This document shows, piece after piece, positions 9,930-20,233 of a stretch of 64,000 nt of DNA. The translations under genes and the position numbers were made by a program. The first letter of the stretch is position 1, and each line of letters begins with the position of its first letter. The DNA is from Nitrospira sp. (GTDB taxonomy: Bacteria > Nitrospirota > Nitrospiria > Nitrospirales > Nitrospiraceae). The stretch covers positions 1,023,197-1,087,196 of the forward strand of contig JACOEK010000001.1 in NCBI GenBank assembly GCA_024998595.1, read 5' to 3'. The notes under the pieces are model-generated. The model was given only the letters and a program-made list of their open reading frames with translations, did no database searches and had not been told where the DNA came from.

Positions 9930-10967
9930 ATGACTACCTATCGTGATGCCGGAGTCGATATCGATGCCGGCGATGAATTTGTCGAGCGAATCAAGCCGCA
10001 TGTGCGGGCGACGTTTCGCCCTGAGGTAATGACCGATCTGGGCGGCTTCGGCGGCCTCTTCCGGTTCCAGGCCAATCGCTATCAGGATCCGGTGCTCGTA
10101 TCCGGGACTGACGGCGTCGGGACCAAACTCAAGATTGCCTTCCTCATGGATAAACACGATACGGTTGGCATCGACCTGGTCGCCATGTGCGTCAATGATA
10201 TCGCCGTGAGCGGAGCGGAACCTCTGTTCTTTCTCGATTATTTTGCCACCGGTAAGTTGTCGATTGCGACGGCGGCGGCGGTGGTGAAGGGGATTTCCGA
10301 CGGATGTCGCCAAGCCGGGTGTGCGTTGATCGGAGGGGAAACTGCCGAAATGCCCTCATTCTATGGCGAGGGTGAATACGACCTGGCTGGTTTTGCCGTC
10401 GGCGTGGTCGACCGTCCGAAGATCATTGATGGAAAGCAGATTGTTCCGGGTGACGTGGTTATCGGCTTGGCATCGAGCGGCGTGCATAGCAACGGCTTTT
10501 CCCTTGTACGGAAAGTGCTGTTGGAGGAAAGCCAATTGACCGTCGAGACGGTCATGCCGGAATTGGGTGGAGCACTGGGCGAGACCCTGCTCACGCCCAC
10601 GCGGATTTACGCCAAGCAAGTCCTATCGCTTATGGAATGCTGTCCGGTAAAGGGCATTGCCCACATTACCGGCGGCGGCATCACCGATAATCTCCCGCGA
10701 GTCTTTCCGGCGCGTTGTGGCGCGCGGGTTCGCCGCGGGTCCTGGCCGGTGTTGCCGATTTTCGAGGCGATTCGCACGCGAGGATCAGTGGCCCTGGATG
10801 AGATGTACCGTGTCTTCAATATGGGGATCGGCCTGATCCTGGTGGTGGCTCCCGACCATGCCGACCGGGTGATGGCGAAGGCTCGCGAGTTAGGGGAGCA
10901 GGCCTATCACATCGGAGAAATGGTCGCACAGCAAACCGATGAAGGGGTGGTCGAATATGTCGGGTAA
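9930..10967 (+). CDS. purM: Phosphoribosylformylglycinamidine cyclo-ligase (AIR synthase)
   Basis: PurM catalyses the fifth step of de novo purine synthesis, the ATP-dependent closure of FGAM to AIR. The 345-residue length is normal. Recognisable blocks are [30 protein letters not shown], the metal/ATP segment [26 protein letters not shown] and [13 protein letters not shown]. There is no clear Shine-Dalgarno before the ATG. It overlaps purN by 11 bp, giving a tight purMN pair. Confidence 0.96.
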   Translation: MTTYRDAGVDIDAGDEFVERIKPHVRATFRPEVMTDLGGFGGLFRFQANRYQDPVLVSGTDGVGTKLKIAFLMDKHDTVGIDLVAMCVNDIAVSGAEPLFFLDYFATGKLSIATAAAVVKGISDGCRQAGCALIGGETAEMPSFYGEGEYDLAGFAVGVVDRPKIIDGKQIVPGDVVIGLASSGVHSNGFSLVRKVLLEESQLTVETVMPELGGALGETLLTPTRIYAKQVLSLMECCPVKGIAHITGGGITDNLPRVFPARCGARVRRGSWPVLPIFEAIRTRGSVALDEMYRVFNMGIGLILVVAPDHADRVMAKARELGEQAYHIGEMVAQQTDEGVVEYVG

Positions 10968-11628
10968 GTCGCCTCGGCTCGTGCGGCTGGGGGTGTTGGC
11001 CTCCGGGAGGGGATCAAATCTGCAAGCGATCATCGAGGCGATCGAAGGACAGGCCCTCTCGGCGGAAATCGCGGTGGTGCTGAGCAACAAGCAGGACGCC
11101 GTGGCCCTCGAACGGGCTCGCAAACACGGCGCGCCCGCGGTCTGGCTCGACCCCAAGCCTTTTGCGGGACGACCGGATAGTCGTGAGGCTTACGATCGGG
11201 CCGTCTTTGAGGTTCTTCAGAAGCACGAAGTGGACCTGGTGCTGCTGGCTGGATACATGAAGATCGTCACAGCGGTGCTGGTCTCGGCCTATCAGAACCG
11301 GATGATGAATATTCATCCGTCGCTGCTCCCTTCCTTTCCGGGGCTGGATGTGCAGAAAAAGGCTCTCGAGCACGGCTGCAAAATTGCCGGCTGCACGGTA
11401 CATTTTGTCACAGAAGGGGTGGATGAAGGACCGATCATCATTCAGGCGGCGGTGCCGATCACCGAAGGGGACACGCCGGAATCCTTAGCGGCTCGTATCT
11501 TGGAGTACGAACACCGTATTTATCCACGCGCCATTCAGCTTTATGCCGAGGGGCGGTTGCGAGTGGAGGGGCGGCGTGTGGTGGTGGCAGAGCCGGGTAC
11601 GCCCACCGTCGGATTTCACTCTCCATGA
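10957..11628 (+). CDS. purN: Phosphoribosylglycinamide formyltransferase
   Basis: PurN formylates GAR with 10-formyltetrahydrofolate. The ATG at 10957, preceded by GAAGGGGTGG inside the purM end, was preferred to an in-frame ATG at 10939 because it gives a 223-residue protein of normal length. The motifs [16 protein letters not shown] (phosphate-binding), [13 protein letters not shown] with the catalytic His, and [17 protein letters not shown] with the catalytic Asp are intact. Translational coupling to purM is likely. Confidence 0.95.
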   Translation: MSGKSPRLVRLGVLASGRGSNLQAIIEAIEGQALSAEIAVVLSNKQDAVALERARKHGAPAVWLDPKPFAGRPDSREAYDRAVFEVLQKHEVDLVLLAGYMKIVTAVLVSAYQNRMMNIHPSLLPSFPGLDVQKKALEHGCKIAGCTVHFVTEGVDEGPIIIQAAVPITEGDTPESLAARILEYEHRIYPRAIQLYAEGRLRVEGRRVVVAEPGTPTVGFHSP

Positions 11629-11778
11629 CGGACTACCGCGCAAGGTTCTTCACGGTCAACTGCATCTAGCGGGTGGCGTAAAAAGGCCCCTCAAGTAAGG
11701 TCGTAGCGAGGTCCACGGCGCGAAGACTATGCGCGGCACGTTCGTGAACGTCGCTGACAGACTTTTTCAGTGGCCCGC

Positions 11779-11807
11779 TAGAGACTGGCGCGCTGGTTGT
11801 GTATAAT
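11779..11807 (+). promoter_or_regulatory. Probable promoter of tRNA-Ala
   Basis: A perfect TATAAT -10 box (11802-11807) lies 14 bp before the mature tRNA. The -35 position holds only a weak TAGAGA. Confidence 0.55.
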
Positions 11808-11821
11808 GCCGCGTAAGTTGT

Positions 11822-11897
11822 GGGGGGCTAGCTCAGTTGGGAGAGCACTACGTTCGCAACGTAGGGGTCGGGGGTTCAACTCCCCTGCCCTCCACCA
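11822..11897 (+). tRNA. tRNA-Ala(CGC)
   Basis: The cloverleaf folds by eye. The acceptor stem GGGGGGC/GCCCTCC contains the G3:U70 wobble that is the alanine identity element. The D-arm is CTAGCTCAGTTGGGAGAG. The anticodon stem CTACG/CGTAG closes the loop TTCGCAA with anticodon CGC, and the T-arm carries GGTTCAACTCC. The 3' CCA is encoded. Confidence 0.96.
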
Positions 11898-12290
11898 CTT
11901 TCATTCGTCAAGTCTGCCAGTAGTCGGTCGAATCTCTCGGGAGCGGTTCACCGTTAACCTCGCCTCCCATCATCCTCGACGGTCTCAACCCCTTGGACAA
12001 GCTCCCCTCCGTCCCTGAAGGTCACATGGGTTCCCGGGTCCAGTCTCGTCGATTCCACCACCACCGTCTTGTGCTAGCCTCCTCCTGGTGAAGTGATGGG
12101 GCGATAGAAACAGCGCCCTTGCCGTTCACGATGTCTTCCATCAACTGATCCAGCCCGGTCTTAGCTCAGGTCTCATGATGGAGCCTGTGGTCCGCCGTCA
12201 CCCGTCTGAGCAGAGAAATAGAACACTTTTTGAGGCTTTCCAGCGGTTTCCCTAGGTCCGCAGCGGACGGGGAAGTCGTACGATACGCGT
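11898..12290. other. Gap after tRNA-Ala
   Basis: About 390 bases with no convincing gene. Short frames on both strands lack ribosome-binding sites. I see no repeat of the tRNA 3' end here, so this tRNA does not look like an integration target. Confidence 0.45.
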
Positions 12291-12410
12291 ATGACGCATG
12301 AAATCAAGGGATGGTTGCTTCTGATGGCGAGTCTGCTGCTGTTGGCCGTAATTTGTGGTCTTGCGATGGTCGGAGTGCTGACGAGACCGGCCCGGTGGAC
12401 CGACCGATAG
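12291..12410 (+). CDS. Possible 39-residue single-span membrane protein
   Basis: An ATG frame of 39 codons reads MTHEIKGWLLLMASLLLLAV and continues with ICGLAMVGVLTRPARW before a TAG. This gives one hydrophobic helix with a short polar N-terminus and a basic tail (RPARWTDR), so the N-out or N-in orientation is ambiguous. A GGGGAAG lies about 15 bp upstream, rather far for a good ribosome-binding site. Function unknown; the evidence is composition only. Confidence 0.4.
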   Translation: MTHEIKGWLLLMASLLLLAVICGLAMVGVLTRPARWTDR

Positions 12411-12463
12411 TCGCCGCTTCCTCCACCAGGTTTAACGGAGCGTTCTACGTGTAGAAGACGGAG

Positions 12464-12847
12464 GTGATGACCATGGCCTGGTACCAAGACCCCGGAGCCG
12501 AGGACAAACTCACGGTGTTAATCAGGTATCTCGTGCGCAGTTTCCCGCTGGCCAGTATTTTGTCACGACGAGTCGGAGACCGGTATCACGTGTTTGTCAT
12601 TGTGCCGTTTGATGGCTCACCAGAGAAAACCCTTCAGGTCGAGACGGCCGTCTTCCTTGACCAGCAACTTCAGATCGGGAGATTCGCGTCGCTCCTGTCA
12701 ATGCTCAATCTTCGCACATTCTATGAACGGGGAGATCGCTATGACCTCCACTGGTTCGGTCGGCCTGCCGAGGCTCACCATACTCCGGCACTCTCCGGTG
12801 GATTCCTTCCCAAACAGACTCACGCGCGAGCCATGGTCCTGCATTAA
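12464..12847 (+). CDS. Small hypothetical protein
   Basis: A frame of 127 residues that begins behind GACGGAGGTGATG, with two candidate ATGs six bases apart (12464 and 12470). The first 100 residues look protein-like, with alternating amphipathic helices and strands (LTVLIRYLVRSFPLASIL, RYHVFVIVPFD, YDLHWFGRP). The last 25 residues are less convincing. No family recognised. It sits in a low-density orphan region beside tRNA-Ala. Confidence 0.5.
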   Translation: MMTMAWYQDPGAEDKLTVLIRYLVRSFPLASILSRRVGDRYHVFVIVPFDGSPEKTLQVETAVFLDQQLQIGRFASLLSMLNLRTFYERGDRYDLHWFGRPAEAHHTPALSGGFLPKQTHARAMVLH

Positions 12848-12917
12848 GGGACGGGAACACTTACAACCAGGGATCTTCCTAATCCACCTCGCCGCATGAT
12901 TCCGGTATCTTCCCCTC

Positions 12918-13151
12918 ATGTTGACCAGAAGATTTGTCGCAACGTACCCATTTCCTCCAGGGACCAAACCCTCGAAAAGAACCCCACACCCACACCATTG
13001 GGTGTCCGACAACACCCCGGGGCAAATGGAGTTTGAACGGTGGACCTGTGCCTTATGTGGGCAGAAACGGATCAGACTCACTGCAGCGGGTGAGCCGACA
13101 CTTGTGCGGGATTGGCTCAAGCCAGAAGTGGTGGGAGCCGGGGTTGGTTAG
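12918..13151 (+). CDS. Possible small CxxC protein
   Basis: A 77-residue frame with a His-rich turn (PHPHHW), followed by WTCALCGQKRIRL, which resembles one half of a zinc knuckle. The ribosome-binding site is poor (TCTTCCCCTC precedes the ATG) and the frame overlaps another open frame, so it may be spurious. No family recognised. Confidence 0.35.
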   Translation: MLTRRFVATYPFPPGTKPSKRTPHPHHWVSDNTPGQMEFERWTCALCGQKRIRLTAAGEPTLVRDWLKPEVVGAGVG

Positions 13152-13589
13152 TTGTTTGGTTTGACGGAGTGGGTGGTCGCTAGTCGCAGGCATTCTTGTC
13201 CTACGAGCTACAATCGCGCTTGAGCCGATTGTCCCCAGTGCTTCCTCTCTTTCCTGCGTATTCAGCATATCTTCTAACCGTTTTGTGCGTTGGTCTGTCA
13301 TCGGCGAGGCTGGCAGAAAACGAACGGGCGTCAGGAAGATGACTTCATCATAGACATGACTTCGGCTGCTGGTATTCATTCAGTCGGACGCTCACTTCCA
13401 TCTCCTTTCTCGCCTGAAAGTGTACTCCCACGGTGCCGACTCGAAGGTCGCCACCGCTACTCAATAAATTGACAGGGGCGGCGATGTTATATCGTGCCTA
13501 ACGTGGTTCGCTTTGGACGCAAGACAGATCGATCGATTTATTATGCAACCGTAAAAAAGGGGCTCAACCACTGATAGCGTATGAGGACG
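13152..13589. other. Gap before the leftward malQ
   Basis: About 440 bases without a supportable gene. Several short frames are present but none has a ribosome-binding site and protein-like composition together. Confidence 0.45.
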
Positions 13590-15464
13590 TCAAGCGCGAG
13601 ATGGGGTGCGGCTTTTTTGACTGACACGTTGATTCAGGATCTTTGCCAGCTGAGTGGGAAGCTCAGCGGATTCGAGGTCTTCGATGGAACAGGGAAGCGC
13701 AAGCGACCAATTCGGATAGTTGCCGTTGGAAATGGGCATGTTCGGCCGTTCGCTCACCGCGCAGGCTGCCTCCATGTCCGCCATAACCACCGCGCAAGGG
13801 GACTCCGCCAATTCAGAGAACGTCTTGATTATGACTTCCTCGAGGCGGGTATTGGCCTCTACGTGACTCGTCTCCATGATTGTGGTTCGGAACTGCTCCT
13901 GCGCCTTTTTATCCGGCTTGACCCCGCACTGTTCTTGCAACTTAAGGTCGGCTCCGGTCCACACGCCCGCTAAAGTAGGCAAGTCATGAGTTGTGACCGC
14001 GGCTAAGGCCTTCTCCGGGTACTTTGACGGCGGAGTGTCTTCGAACCACAGCAGGCGATAGGACAAGACATTCTGTTCGGCGAGTACTTCTCGCACCCCC
14101 GCTTCAACGGTCCCGAGGTCTTCCCCCACTACGATTGCCCGAGCGCGCGCACTTTCGACTGCCAGGATCGCCAACAACTCCTCGGACGGATACCGTACGA
14201 AGGCGCCATCCTTGGGAAGATTGCCTTTGGGGACCCACCAGAGCCGGAAGAGGCCCATCACATGATCGATACGTAGTCCGCCGGCGTGGCGGATGATGGC
14301 ACGAATGGTTTCGATGAATGGTTGGTATCCGGCCGCCCGAAGTGCATGCGGAATGAACGGAGGAAGGCCCCAGTCCTGACCGGTCGTATTCAAGAGATCA
14401 GGCGGGGCACCCACGGTCATATCCGGTGCAATCAGGTCTTGCCACGCCCAGGCATCGGCCCCATCCGGAGAGAAACCAATGGGCAGATCCTGCATCAACG
14501 GAATGGTCTGCGCGGCGGCGGCGAGTTGTTTGTTCAGTAACCACTGTTGCCACATATGAAACCTTGCACGATCGGTTTCCCCCGAAGCGATTTGTTCGGC
14601 GTCAAGGGAGTCGGGATGGCGATAGGCCGCAGGCCAGCGGCGCCAGTCCGCGCCGTATCGCTCGACCAGGCAACAATGTAGCGCATACTGGCGGAGTGAG
14701 CGCCCGCCGGCTGATTGAAACCGGTCGAAATCCTCGTCTCCATCAAACGACTTCCATAAGAGCTGTAGCGCTTCTTGCTTGAGATGATAGATCCGGTCTC
14801 GGTCGAGATGACGATCTTCATTTAGGGCCCGGCCCACAGCCGCCAGTCGTGATAGGTCATGGGAGATTTTCTGCGCGCCAGGAAGGTCCTCGATGCGGAG
14901 GTACAACGGATTGAGGTAGCGGCGGCTGGAGGGCGAGTAGGGGCTGGCCTCCTGAGGCACTAGCGGCGGTACGGCATGGAGCGGATTGACCAATAACAGC
15001 CGAGCGCCCAGGTTCATGGCCCATCGCGAGAGTCGGGCGAGGTCACCCAGGTCGCCCATTCCCCAACTCTCGTGGCTCCGTGTCGCATACAACTGTGCGC
15101 TCCATCCCCAGATGCGAAGATCCTTCGGCAAATGACAACGACCCGGCGTGACGATGATGTGCACGAATAACTCAGTGTTGGATGCAGCCATAAGCCGGTG
15201 ATAGCCAATGGGCAAGGGGTGAGGGAGTTGATCTGCGCTTTCCACCGTGGAGCCATCCTCGAGCATGAAGACAGCATCGGGCGGAAGAGCAAGAGGCTCA
15301 TCCTGACGTAGCACTGTTACCTTTTCGTCGAGCCACGTAACGGCTGGTCGAGAGGAGTCGCCCATCGCTGCTCGAATGCCGGCCAGCGCATTCTTAGAGA
15401 CGCGTCGCCTCTTGCCAGCGGCATCCACATACTCCAGCTGAATTCCCCATGCATCGGTCTTCAT
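13590..15464 (-). CDS. malQ: 4-alpha-glucanotransferase, short form
   Basis: A GH77 amylomaltase that transfers alpha-1,4-glucan segments in glycogen or maltodextrin metabolism. All three carboxylates are visible: the nucleophile Asp in GLRIDHVMGLFRLWW, the acid/base Glu in VVGEDLGTVEAG and the third Asp in TTHDLPTLAG. The start was placed at the ATG at 15464 (MKTDAWGIQLEY); an upstream ATG adds only five residues. At 624 residues it is shorter at the N-terminus than the second MalQ at 38265-40526. No glycogen genes adjoin it. Confidence 0.93.
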   Translation of the reverse strand: MKTDAWGIQLEYVDAAGKRRRVSKNALAGIRAAMGDSSRPAVTWLDEKVTVLRQDEPLALPPDAVFMLEDGSTVESADQLPHPLPIGYHRLMAASNTELFVHIIVTPGRCHLPKDLRIWGWSAQLYATRSHESWGMGDLGDLARLSRWAMNLGARLLLVNPLHAVPPLVPQEASPYSPSSRRYLNPLYLRIEDLPGAQKISHDLSRLAAVGRALNEDRHLDRDRIYHLKQEALQLLWKSFDGDEDFDRFQSAGGRSLRQYALHCCLVERYGADWRRWPAAYRHPDSLDAEQIASGETDRARFHMWQQWLLNKQLAAAAQTIPLMQDLPIGFSPDGADAWAWQDLIAPDMTVGAPPDLLNTTGQDWGLPPFIPHALRAAGYQPFIETIRAIIRHAGGLRIDHVMGLFRLWWVPKGNLPKDGAFVRYPSEELLAILAVESARARAIVVGEDLGTVEAGVREVLAEQNVLSYRLLWFEDTPPSKYPEKALAAVTTHDLPTLAGVWTGADLKLQEQCGVKPDKKAQEQFRTTIMETSHVEANTRLEEVIIKTFSELAESPCAVVMADMEAACAVSERPNMPISNGNYPNWSLALPCSIEDLESAELPTQLAKILNQRVSQKSRTPSRA

Positions 15465-15920
15465 ATGTCGTAACCCCATTGGATTTTGATGGTGCGTTCT
15501 CGCTTGCTTTCTGCCCGTGCTTCGATGAAGGAAGATCAGTTAAGACAGACGCCGCCTCTTTCCCGGCATGGAGAGCGTCTCAGGCGCCGTATGCAATGTT
15601 CAGACTTGGCGGTACATTTAACGACTCCTGCCTAGTGTTCAGTAAATACGGCTGAATCGGGTCTCATAGGTTTTGATTGGAATGAAACGTCGCGGCGTTT
15701 TGTCCTGAGGCGGACAAACTGTCCTCGGACACATGTGCGGACATGCCCTACTCTGGCTGGGAAGCGCTTCATTCGTGAGATACGTGGATCCTCTCATCCG
15801 CGTAATTCCAACATTGCATTTCTAGGGTAGGTCCTAGTGATGGGACCGGAAATATTCCGGTACTGTCGGCACTCGGCTAAAAAATAATGTACCGCTGGGA
15901 TTTACTTACAAGGGGGATCA
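15465..15920. other. Divergent intergenic region
   Basis: About 450 bases between leftward malQ and the rightward outer membrane protein gene. No gene seen. Near 15700-15745 the hexamer CGGACA occurs three times, with TGTCC elements between, forming overlapping inverted repeats that could be an operator. Promoters for both flanking genes should lie here. Confidence 0.4.
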
Positions 15921-16817
15921 ATGGCTTCAACACGGCGCGCTGTGCCAGGACTCATCAGTTGCGGATTCGTTTTGGGAACCACCTTGACATGCCTTGCGCA
16001 AACAGGGGCGCCGGTGCAGGAACAACCACCGGACGTCGGTCCTCGGACGACGGAGCAGGCGTCTCAGGAACGAGTGGTGACGAGAGATCGGACAGGTGAT
16101 CGAGTGGTCGTCGATGAGCGAGTGGTAGAACGTCGGAGGGAAGGCGAAGTCTATGTGGCGGGGTATGGAGGCTTTACGTGGGGACATAGCTTCTCGGATC
16201 TCGAAGGCAGAGGATCCATCGCAGGTCAGCAGTTCGGCGGACGTGACCTGGCGAACTCCGGAGTGTATGGGGCGAAGATCGGCTACTTTCATCCAGGGCG
16301 ATTGAATTGGCTGGGGATCGAGGTGGAAGGATTTAACTCAACGCCCCACATCGAACAAGGCGGGGGGGTACCGGGATCGCACCTTCGTGTCACGACTCTG
16401 GCGTTTAATGTGATTGCCCGCACGAAAGTCGGCTGCCGGAACCGCGATGACGTTCGCCATCGGGATGACGTCCGGCGCGCTGACGGCACGGTGGCGGAGG
16501 CCGACTCTGATCGGAGACATTGGTCGCCATTAGATGAAAATCTCCGCTGCCCGTTGCAACTCTATGCGGGAGCCGGTCCCGGGATTTTCTTTGCCGAAAC
16601 CTCCAATCAGTTTGGACGCAGTACCGACAACGGGCGGATCGGTCTGAATGCGCTCGCTGGAGTGAAGTATTTCATGACCCGGAATCTTGCGGTGTTTGCC
16701 GAATACAAATTCAACTATGCCCAGTTCGAGTTGTCGCAGATGCAAGGCACAGGGGCGGGATTCAACGGGGAATATAAAGCCAGTCACGTGGTGGGCGGAT
16801 TGGCCCTTCACTTCTAA
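15921..16817 (+). CDS. Outer membrane beta-barrel protein
   Basis: A 298-residue exported protein with a strong ribosome-binding site (AAGGGGGATCA) before the ATG. It has a Sec signal peptide (about residues 1-26, ending CLAQ), then a polar segment rich in Arg, Asp and Val (VVTRDRTGDRVVVDERVV), then repeated amphipathic strands (VYVAGYGGFTWGHSF, VYGAKIGYFHPGRLNWLGIEVEGF, LNALAGVKYFMTRNLAVFAEYKFNY). It ends LALHF, with the terminal Phe typical of BAM substrates. The fold resembles the OmpA/Opa-like eight-stranded barrel group. Function unknown. The Arg/Asp-rich insert around residues 173-192 is unusual. Confidence 0.82.
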   Translation: MASTRRAVPGLISCGFVLGTTLTCLAQTGAPVQEQPPDVGPRTTEQASQERVVTRDRTGDRVVVDERVVERRREGEVYVAGYGGFTWGHSFSDLEGRGSIAGQQFGGRDLANSGVYGAKIGYFHPGRLNWLGIEVEGFNSTPHIEQGGGVPGSHLRVTTLAFNVIARTKVGCRNRDDVRHRDDVRRADGTVAEADSDRRHWSPLDENLRCPLQLYAGAGPGIFFAETSNQFGRSTDNGRIGLNALAGVKYFMTRNLAVFAEYKFNYAQFELSQMQGTGAGFNGEYKASHVVGGLALHF

Positions 16818-16833
16818 GCGTTTCTCGAAAGAT

Positions 16834-16880
16834 GCGTTCAGGGTTCCATGGCCTGAGATGGGCCGTTGAACCCTGAACGC
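16834..16880. terminator. Long hairpin between convergent genes
   Basis: A perfect 13-bp inverted repeat (GCGTTCAGGGTTC and its complement) closes a 21-nt loop that contains a smaller GGCC/GGCC pairing. It sits between the barrel gene and the leftward phosphorelay operon and could terminate in both directions. There is no T-run. Confidence 0.6.
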
Positions 16881-16999
16881 CCACATGGGAGAGGATGACT
16901 GGTGAGCAGGTTCCCGAGGAATTCGTCCAGAGCCAAGTTCGGCCGGTCGGAAGAGATTGATCTATTCACAACGGAATGGGAAGAAGCCGGTATGCTGCA

Positions 17000-17329
17000 C
17001 TAGCGTGTGTACACGACCTCGACGCGACTTAGGAAATCTTTCAGTATAGCCGCTTGCCTTTCGATTGAAGGCCCGTCTTGGGTCATCACGGCCTGCTCCA
17101 GATTGTCGCCGATGGTGCTGATCTGATCGAAGCCGTATCCGCCGCCGTCGCCTTTCATTCGATGCCCCAACATACGGATCGTGTTCAGGTCGCCTTGCTT
17201 CAAGCAGCCCTCGATCGTCGCGAGGTCCCGATGGCGGTTGGCGAGGAATCCTGGAATGATGGCTTCAAGATCCGGATCGATATGAACGATGATCTTGGCC
17301 GGGCCAGACTCAGGTTGGGGGGGCATCAT
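17000..17329 (-). CDS. HPt (histidine phosphotransfer) protein
   Basis: A 109-residue stand-alone HPt domain. The phospho-accepting His is in [15 protein letters not shown], followed by the usual helix ([12 protein letters not shown]). It shares a 4-nt ATGA overlap with the hybrid kinase gene upstream, so it is almost certainly the relay partner for that kinase's receiver domains. It is the last gene of the leftward signalling cluster. Confidence 0.88.
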   Translation of the reverse strand: MMPPQPESGPAKIIVHIDPDLEAIIPGFLANRHRDLATIEGCLKQGDLNTIRMLGHRMKGDGGGYGFDQISTIGDNLEQAVMTQDGPSIERQAAILKDFLSRVEVVYTR

Positions 17330-19095
17330 TGTGCGCGGGTCTTCTCGTAGGCGGCAAGCAGCTCAAGCAACGTCGTTCTCTTGAGAGGCTTGGTCATGTG
17401 GGCGTTACAGCCGACTTCGAAGATTCTGGCCGATTCCTCCTTCAGGGCCAAGGCGGTGAGGGCGACGATTTGAACCGCGGGGAGTCCCTGTTCCTGCTCC
17501 CAGCGCCGGATGGTACGTGTGGCCGTCAACCCGTCCATAACCGGCATCTGCATATCCATCAGAATCAGATCGTAGTGGCCGTTTTGAAATTTAGCGACGC
17601 CGATCTGCCCGTTGTCCGCCAGATCTAACCGATGGCTGGTGTTCTTGAGATACGATTGGATCAAGACCTGATTGTCCGGCGAGTCCTCGACCAGCAGGAT
17701 TCGCAGAGACCGTCCTTGGGGTGCGGTCGGGAGCGGCGTACTGGGTTGGGGCTGGGCCGCACCGCGTTGGCTGCGTCCCAGAGCAATGCTGATGGTTTGC
17801 TGGAGATCGGAGCGCCGGATCGGTTTGACCAGGTATCCCCCCAGACCGAGGTCGTAGGTTTTGGCGATGTCATCGGCCCAGCGGTCGGAGGCCAGCATGA
17901 TAATCGTCAGGTCGCGAAGCCGGGGATCGGCATGGATGCGTTCGATGACCTCGAATCCGTCCATTCCCGGCATGCGGCAGTCAAGCAAGAGCAGATGGAA
18001 GGGCGTGTGTGAGGTGAGCGAGGCCTCCAGAGCCTCCATGGCCTGTTCTCCACTGTCGGCTTCCACCACGGTGGCGCCCCACGCAAAGAGCGTTTCCCGC
18101 AAGATCAGACGGTTTGTCGGGTAATCATCGACGACGAGGCAGCGGACACCGCTCAGGTTCAACGCGCCTGCCGCCTTAGACGGAGCCGGAGCGTTTTGCA
18201 CACCCAGCCGAACGGCGCAATGGAACGTACTGCCTTTGCCGAGGGTGCTCTCGACCCAGATACGCCCGCCCATGAGTGCGGCCAGTTGTTGTGAAATCGA
18301 TAATCCCAACCCGGTGCCCCCGTAGCGGCGGGCGATTGTACTATGCGCTTGTGTGAAGGTGTCGAAGATGGCCGTCATCTTGTCGTGCGGAACCCCGATG
18401 CCCGTATCGGTTACCGAAAATCGGATCGCGCCCGGTGTGGGACAGTCCGGATCGTTGGTGATGGTCATGACCACCGATCCCTTCTCGGTGAATTTGATCG
18501 CGTTTCCGAGCAAGTTCAGCAGGATTTGGTAGAGACGATTGGGATCGCCGATGAGGTGGCACGGCACATCGTTCGAGAGATGACAGACGAGTTCGAGGCC
18601 TTTTTCGTTGGCCCGGAGCGCCAGCATTTCGCTTGTCTTGTCGATGAGTTCAGAAAGATCGAAGTCGATGCTGTCCAAATCGAGCCGGCCGGATTCGACT
18701 TTCGATAAGTCGAGAATGTCGTTGATCAGACTCAGCAGGCTGGCCCCGGCGCGTCGAAAGATCCGGAGATACTTTCGTTGCTCCGGAGTCAGAGTCGTAT
18801 CCCATAACAGATCAGCCATGCCGATGATGGCATTCATCGGAGTCCTGATTTCGTGGCTCATACTGGCCAGGAAATCGCTCTTGGCGCGGTTGGCCACATC
18901 GGCGGCATCTTTTGCGCGTTGCAGCTCTTCGACGCGGCGTTGCAGTTCCTTGGAGGCGCGTTCGAGCGCGCGCTCGGCGCGACGGCGCGCGGCTTGCTCG
19001 CGTTGGAGTGCTGTCTGAGCACGGGAAGCGGTGCGGAGGGTGCGTTTCGGAGCGGTACCTGTCGTGCGTCGAGTTTGCGGGATGCGTTTCGCCAT
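17326..19095 (-). CDS. Cytosolic hybrid histidine kinase with two receiver domains
   Basis: A 589-residue protein. A basic, coiled-coil N-terminus (to about residue 70, no membrane helix and no sensor domain) leads to HisKA ([18 protein letters not shown]), HATPase ([35 protein letters not shown]) and two REC domains with acceptor Asps in [13 protein letters not shown] and [13 protein letters not shown]. The lack of a sensor suggests that partners bring the input, perhaps the REC proteins encoded upstream. It overlaps the HPt gene and lies 90 bp after the REC-GGDEF gene. Confidence 0.9.
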   Translation of the reverse strand: MAKRIPQTRRTTGTAPKRTLRTASRAQTALQREQAARRRAERALERASKELQRRVEELQRAKDAADVANRAKSDFLASMSHEIRTPMNAIIGMADLLWDTTLTPEQRKYLRIFRRAGASLLSLINDILDLSKVESGRLDLDSIDFDLSELIDKTSEMLALRANEKGLELVCHLSNDVPCHLIGDPNRLYQILLNLLGNAIKFTEKGSVVMTITNDPDCPTPGAIRFSVTDTGIGVPHDKMTAIFDTFTQAHSTIARRYGGTGLGLSISQQLAALMGGRIWVESTLGKGSTFHCAVRLGVQNAPAPSKAAGALNLSGVRCLVVDDYPTNRLILRETLFAWGATVVEADSGEQAMEALEASLTSHTPFHLLLLDCRMPGMDGFEVIERIHADPRLRDLTIIMLASDRWADDIAKTYDLGLGGYLVKPIRRSDLQQTISIALGRSQRGAAQPQPSTPLPTAPQGRSLRILLVEDSPDNQVLIQSYLKNTSHRLDLADNGQIGVAKFQNGHYDLILMDMQMPVMDGLTATRTIRRWEQEQGLPAVQIVALTALALKEESARIFEVGCNAHMTKPLKRTTLLELLAAYEKTRAQ

Positions 19096-19184
19096 GTCGT
19101 CGTCCGGTCGTCTTCAGTTCATCATGACAGCATCGTGTCGCGAGGGGGTGAAGCCGGCACAGTCGCCGCGACGGCGAGAAGCCA

Positions 19185-20189
19185 TCAATCCTTGTGAGTA
19201 TGGTGTACGAGGGAGAGCACGCCGGCTTGCTTGGCGCGGTTGCGCCCTTCTTGCTTAGCCTGGTAGAGCGCTTGGTCGGCCGCACGGATCAGGTCGGTCG
19301 GGGCCGCGACGCGGCTTGGTACCGTACTGGCGAAGCCCAAGCTGATCGTCACCGGATCTCCGTTCGGATGTTTCATCTCCGCCTCACAGACTTTTCGTCT
19401 CAGGGTATCGGCTACCTGTGCGGCGCCATCTACCGTCGTGCCGGGCAGTACGATGACGAACTCGTCGCCGCCGTACCGCGCAACCAAGTCGCCGGGACGA
19501 TTGACGTGGCTGGAAATGAGCTGAGCGACCTGGCGGAGGCACTCGTCTCCGGCCTGGTGGCCATGGCTGTCGTTGTAGGTTTTGAAGAAATCGATATCCA
19601 GCATGATGAGCGACAGCGGGGTCGATTCGCGCGCGGCCCGGCGCCATTCCTGGTCAAGGAAGTCGTCGAATTGCCGGCGATTGGTGATGCCGGTCAGCCC
19701 GTCGAGGCAGGACAGCCGCAACAGCATCTGGTTGGCCTCCTGCAATTGGCGCATGACCTCGAGCAGTTCCTGTTCGCGCGCGCGGCGTCGTTCAATTTCA
19801 TGGACGAGGCGGAGCACGCAACGGACGCGCGTCAAGAGTTCGATCTTGCTGATGGGCTTGGCGACATAGTCGATGGCGCCTGCGGCGAAGGCTAATTGCA
19901 GATCGACCGGGTCAGTTTTGACCGTGACCATGATGATCGGGATGTCCCGGTACCGTTCGACGGCTTTGATTTGCCGGCAGGCTTCGATCCCGTTGGTGGA
20001 AGGCATGACGATATCCATCAAGATCAAATCCACCCGGCCGGCCATCTGCCGCATGCCGTCGAGGCCCAGCAGGCGAAATGCCGCGGCGGCGGATTCCGCC
20101 ACAAACGTCTCTTCGTATCCGGCGTTGGCGAGGATGGATTGGATCAACAGACGATCGTCTGCCGAATCATCGACGATCAGGATACCCAT
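19185..20189 (-). CDS. Response regulator diguanylate cyclase (REC-GGDEF)
   Basis: A 334-residue PleD/WspR-like enzyme making cyclic di-GMP. The REC domain (residues 1-125) has its Asp in [14 protein letters not shown] coiled-coil linker leads to the GGDEF domain with the intact active site [14 protein letters not shown]. An RxxD inhibitory I-site (RPGD) lies five residues before GGDEF, so product inhibition is expected. It is transcribed with the hybrid kinase and HPt genes and links this phosphorelay to cyclic di-GMP output. Confidence 0.92.
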   Translation of the reverse strand: MGILIVDDSADDRLLIQSILANAGYEETFVAESAAAAFRLLGLDGMRQMAGRVDLILMDIVMPSTNGIEACRQIKAVERYRDIPIIMVTVKTDPVDLQLAFAAGAIDYVAKPISKIELLTRVRCVLRLVHEIERRRAREQELLEVMRQLQEANQMLLRLSCLDGLTGITNRRQFDDFLDQEWRRAARESTPLSLIMLDIDFFKTYNDSHGHQAGDECLRQVAQLISSHVNRPGDLVARYGGDEFVIVLPGTTVDGAAQVADTLRRKVCEAEMKHPNGDPVTISLGFASTVPSRVAAPTDLIRAADQALYQAKQEGRNRAKQAGVLSLVHHTHKD

Positions 20190-20233
20190 GGTCAGTGTCT
20201 CCCTGAAAGTGTGTCGTAAGTCGATGCTAGCAG

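Noticed and set aside
12173..12487. Minus-strand frame of 104 codons
   Set aside because: Composition is unlike a protein, there is no ribosome-binding site, and it overlaps the start of a better plus-strand frame.
15690..15745. Triple CGGACA motif as a known operator
   Set aside because: The repeats are irregular and no known regulator site matches, so I left it only as a note in the gap entry.
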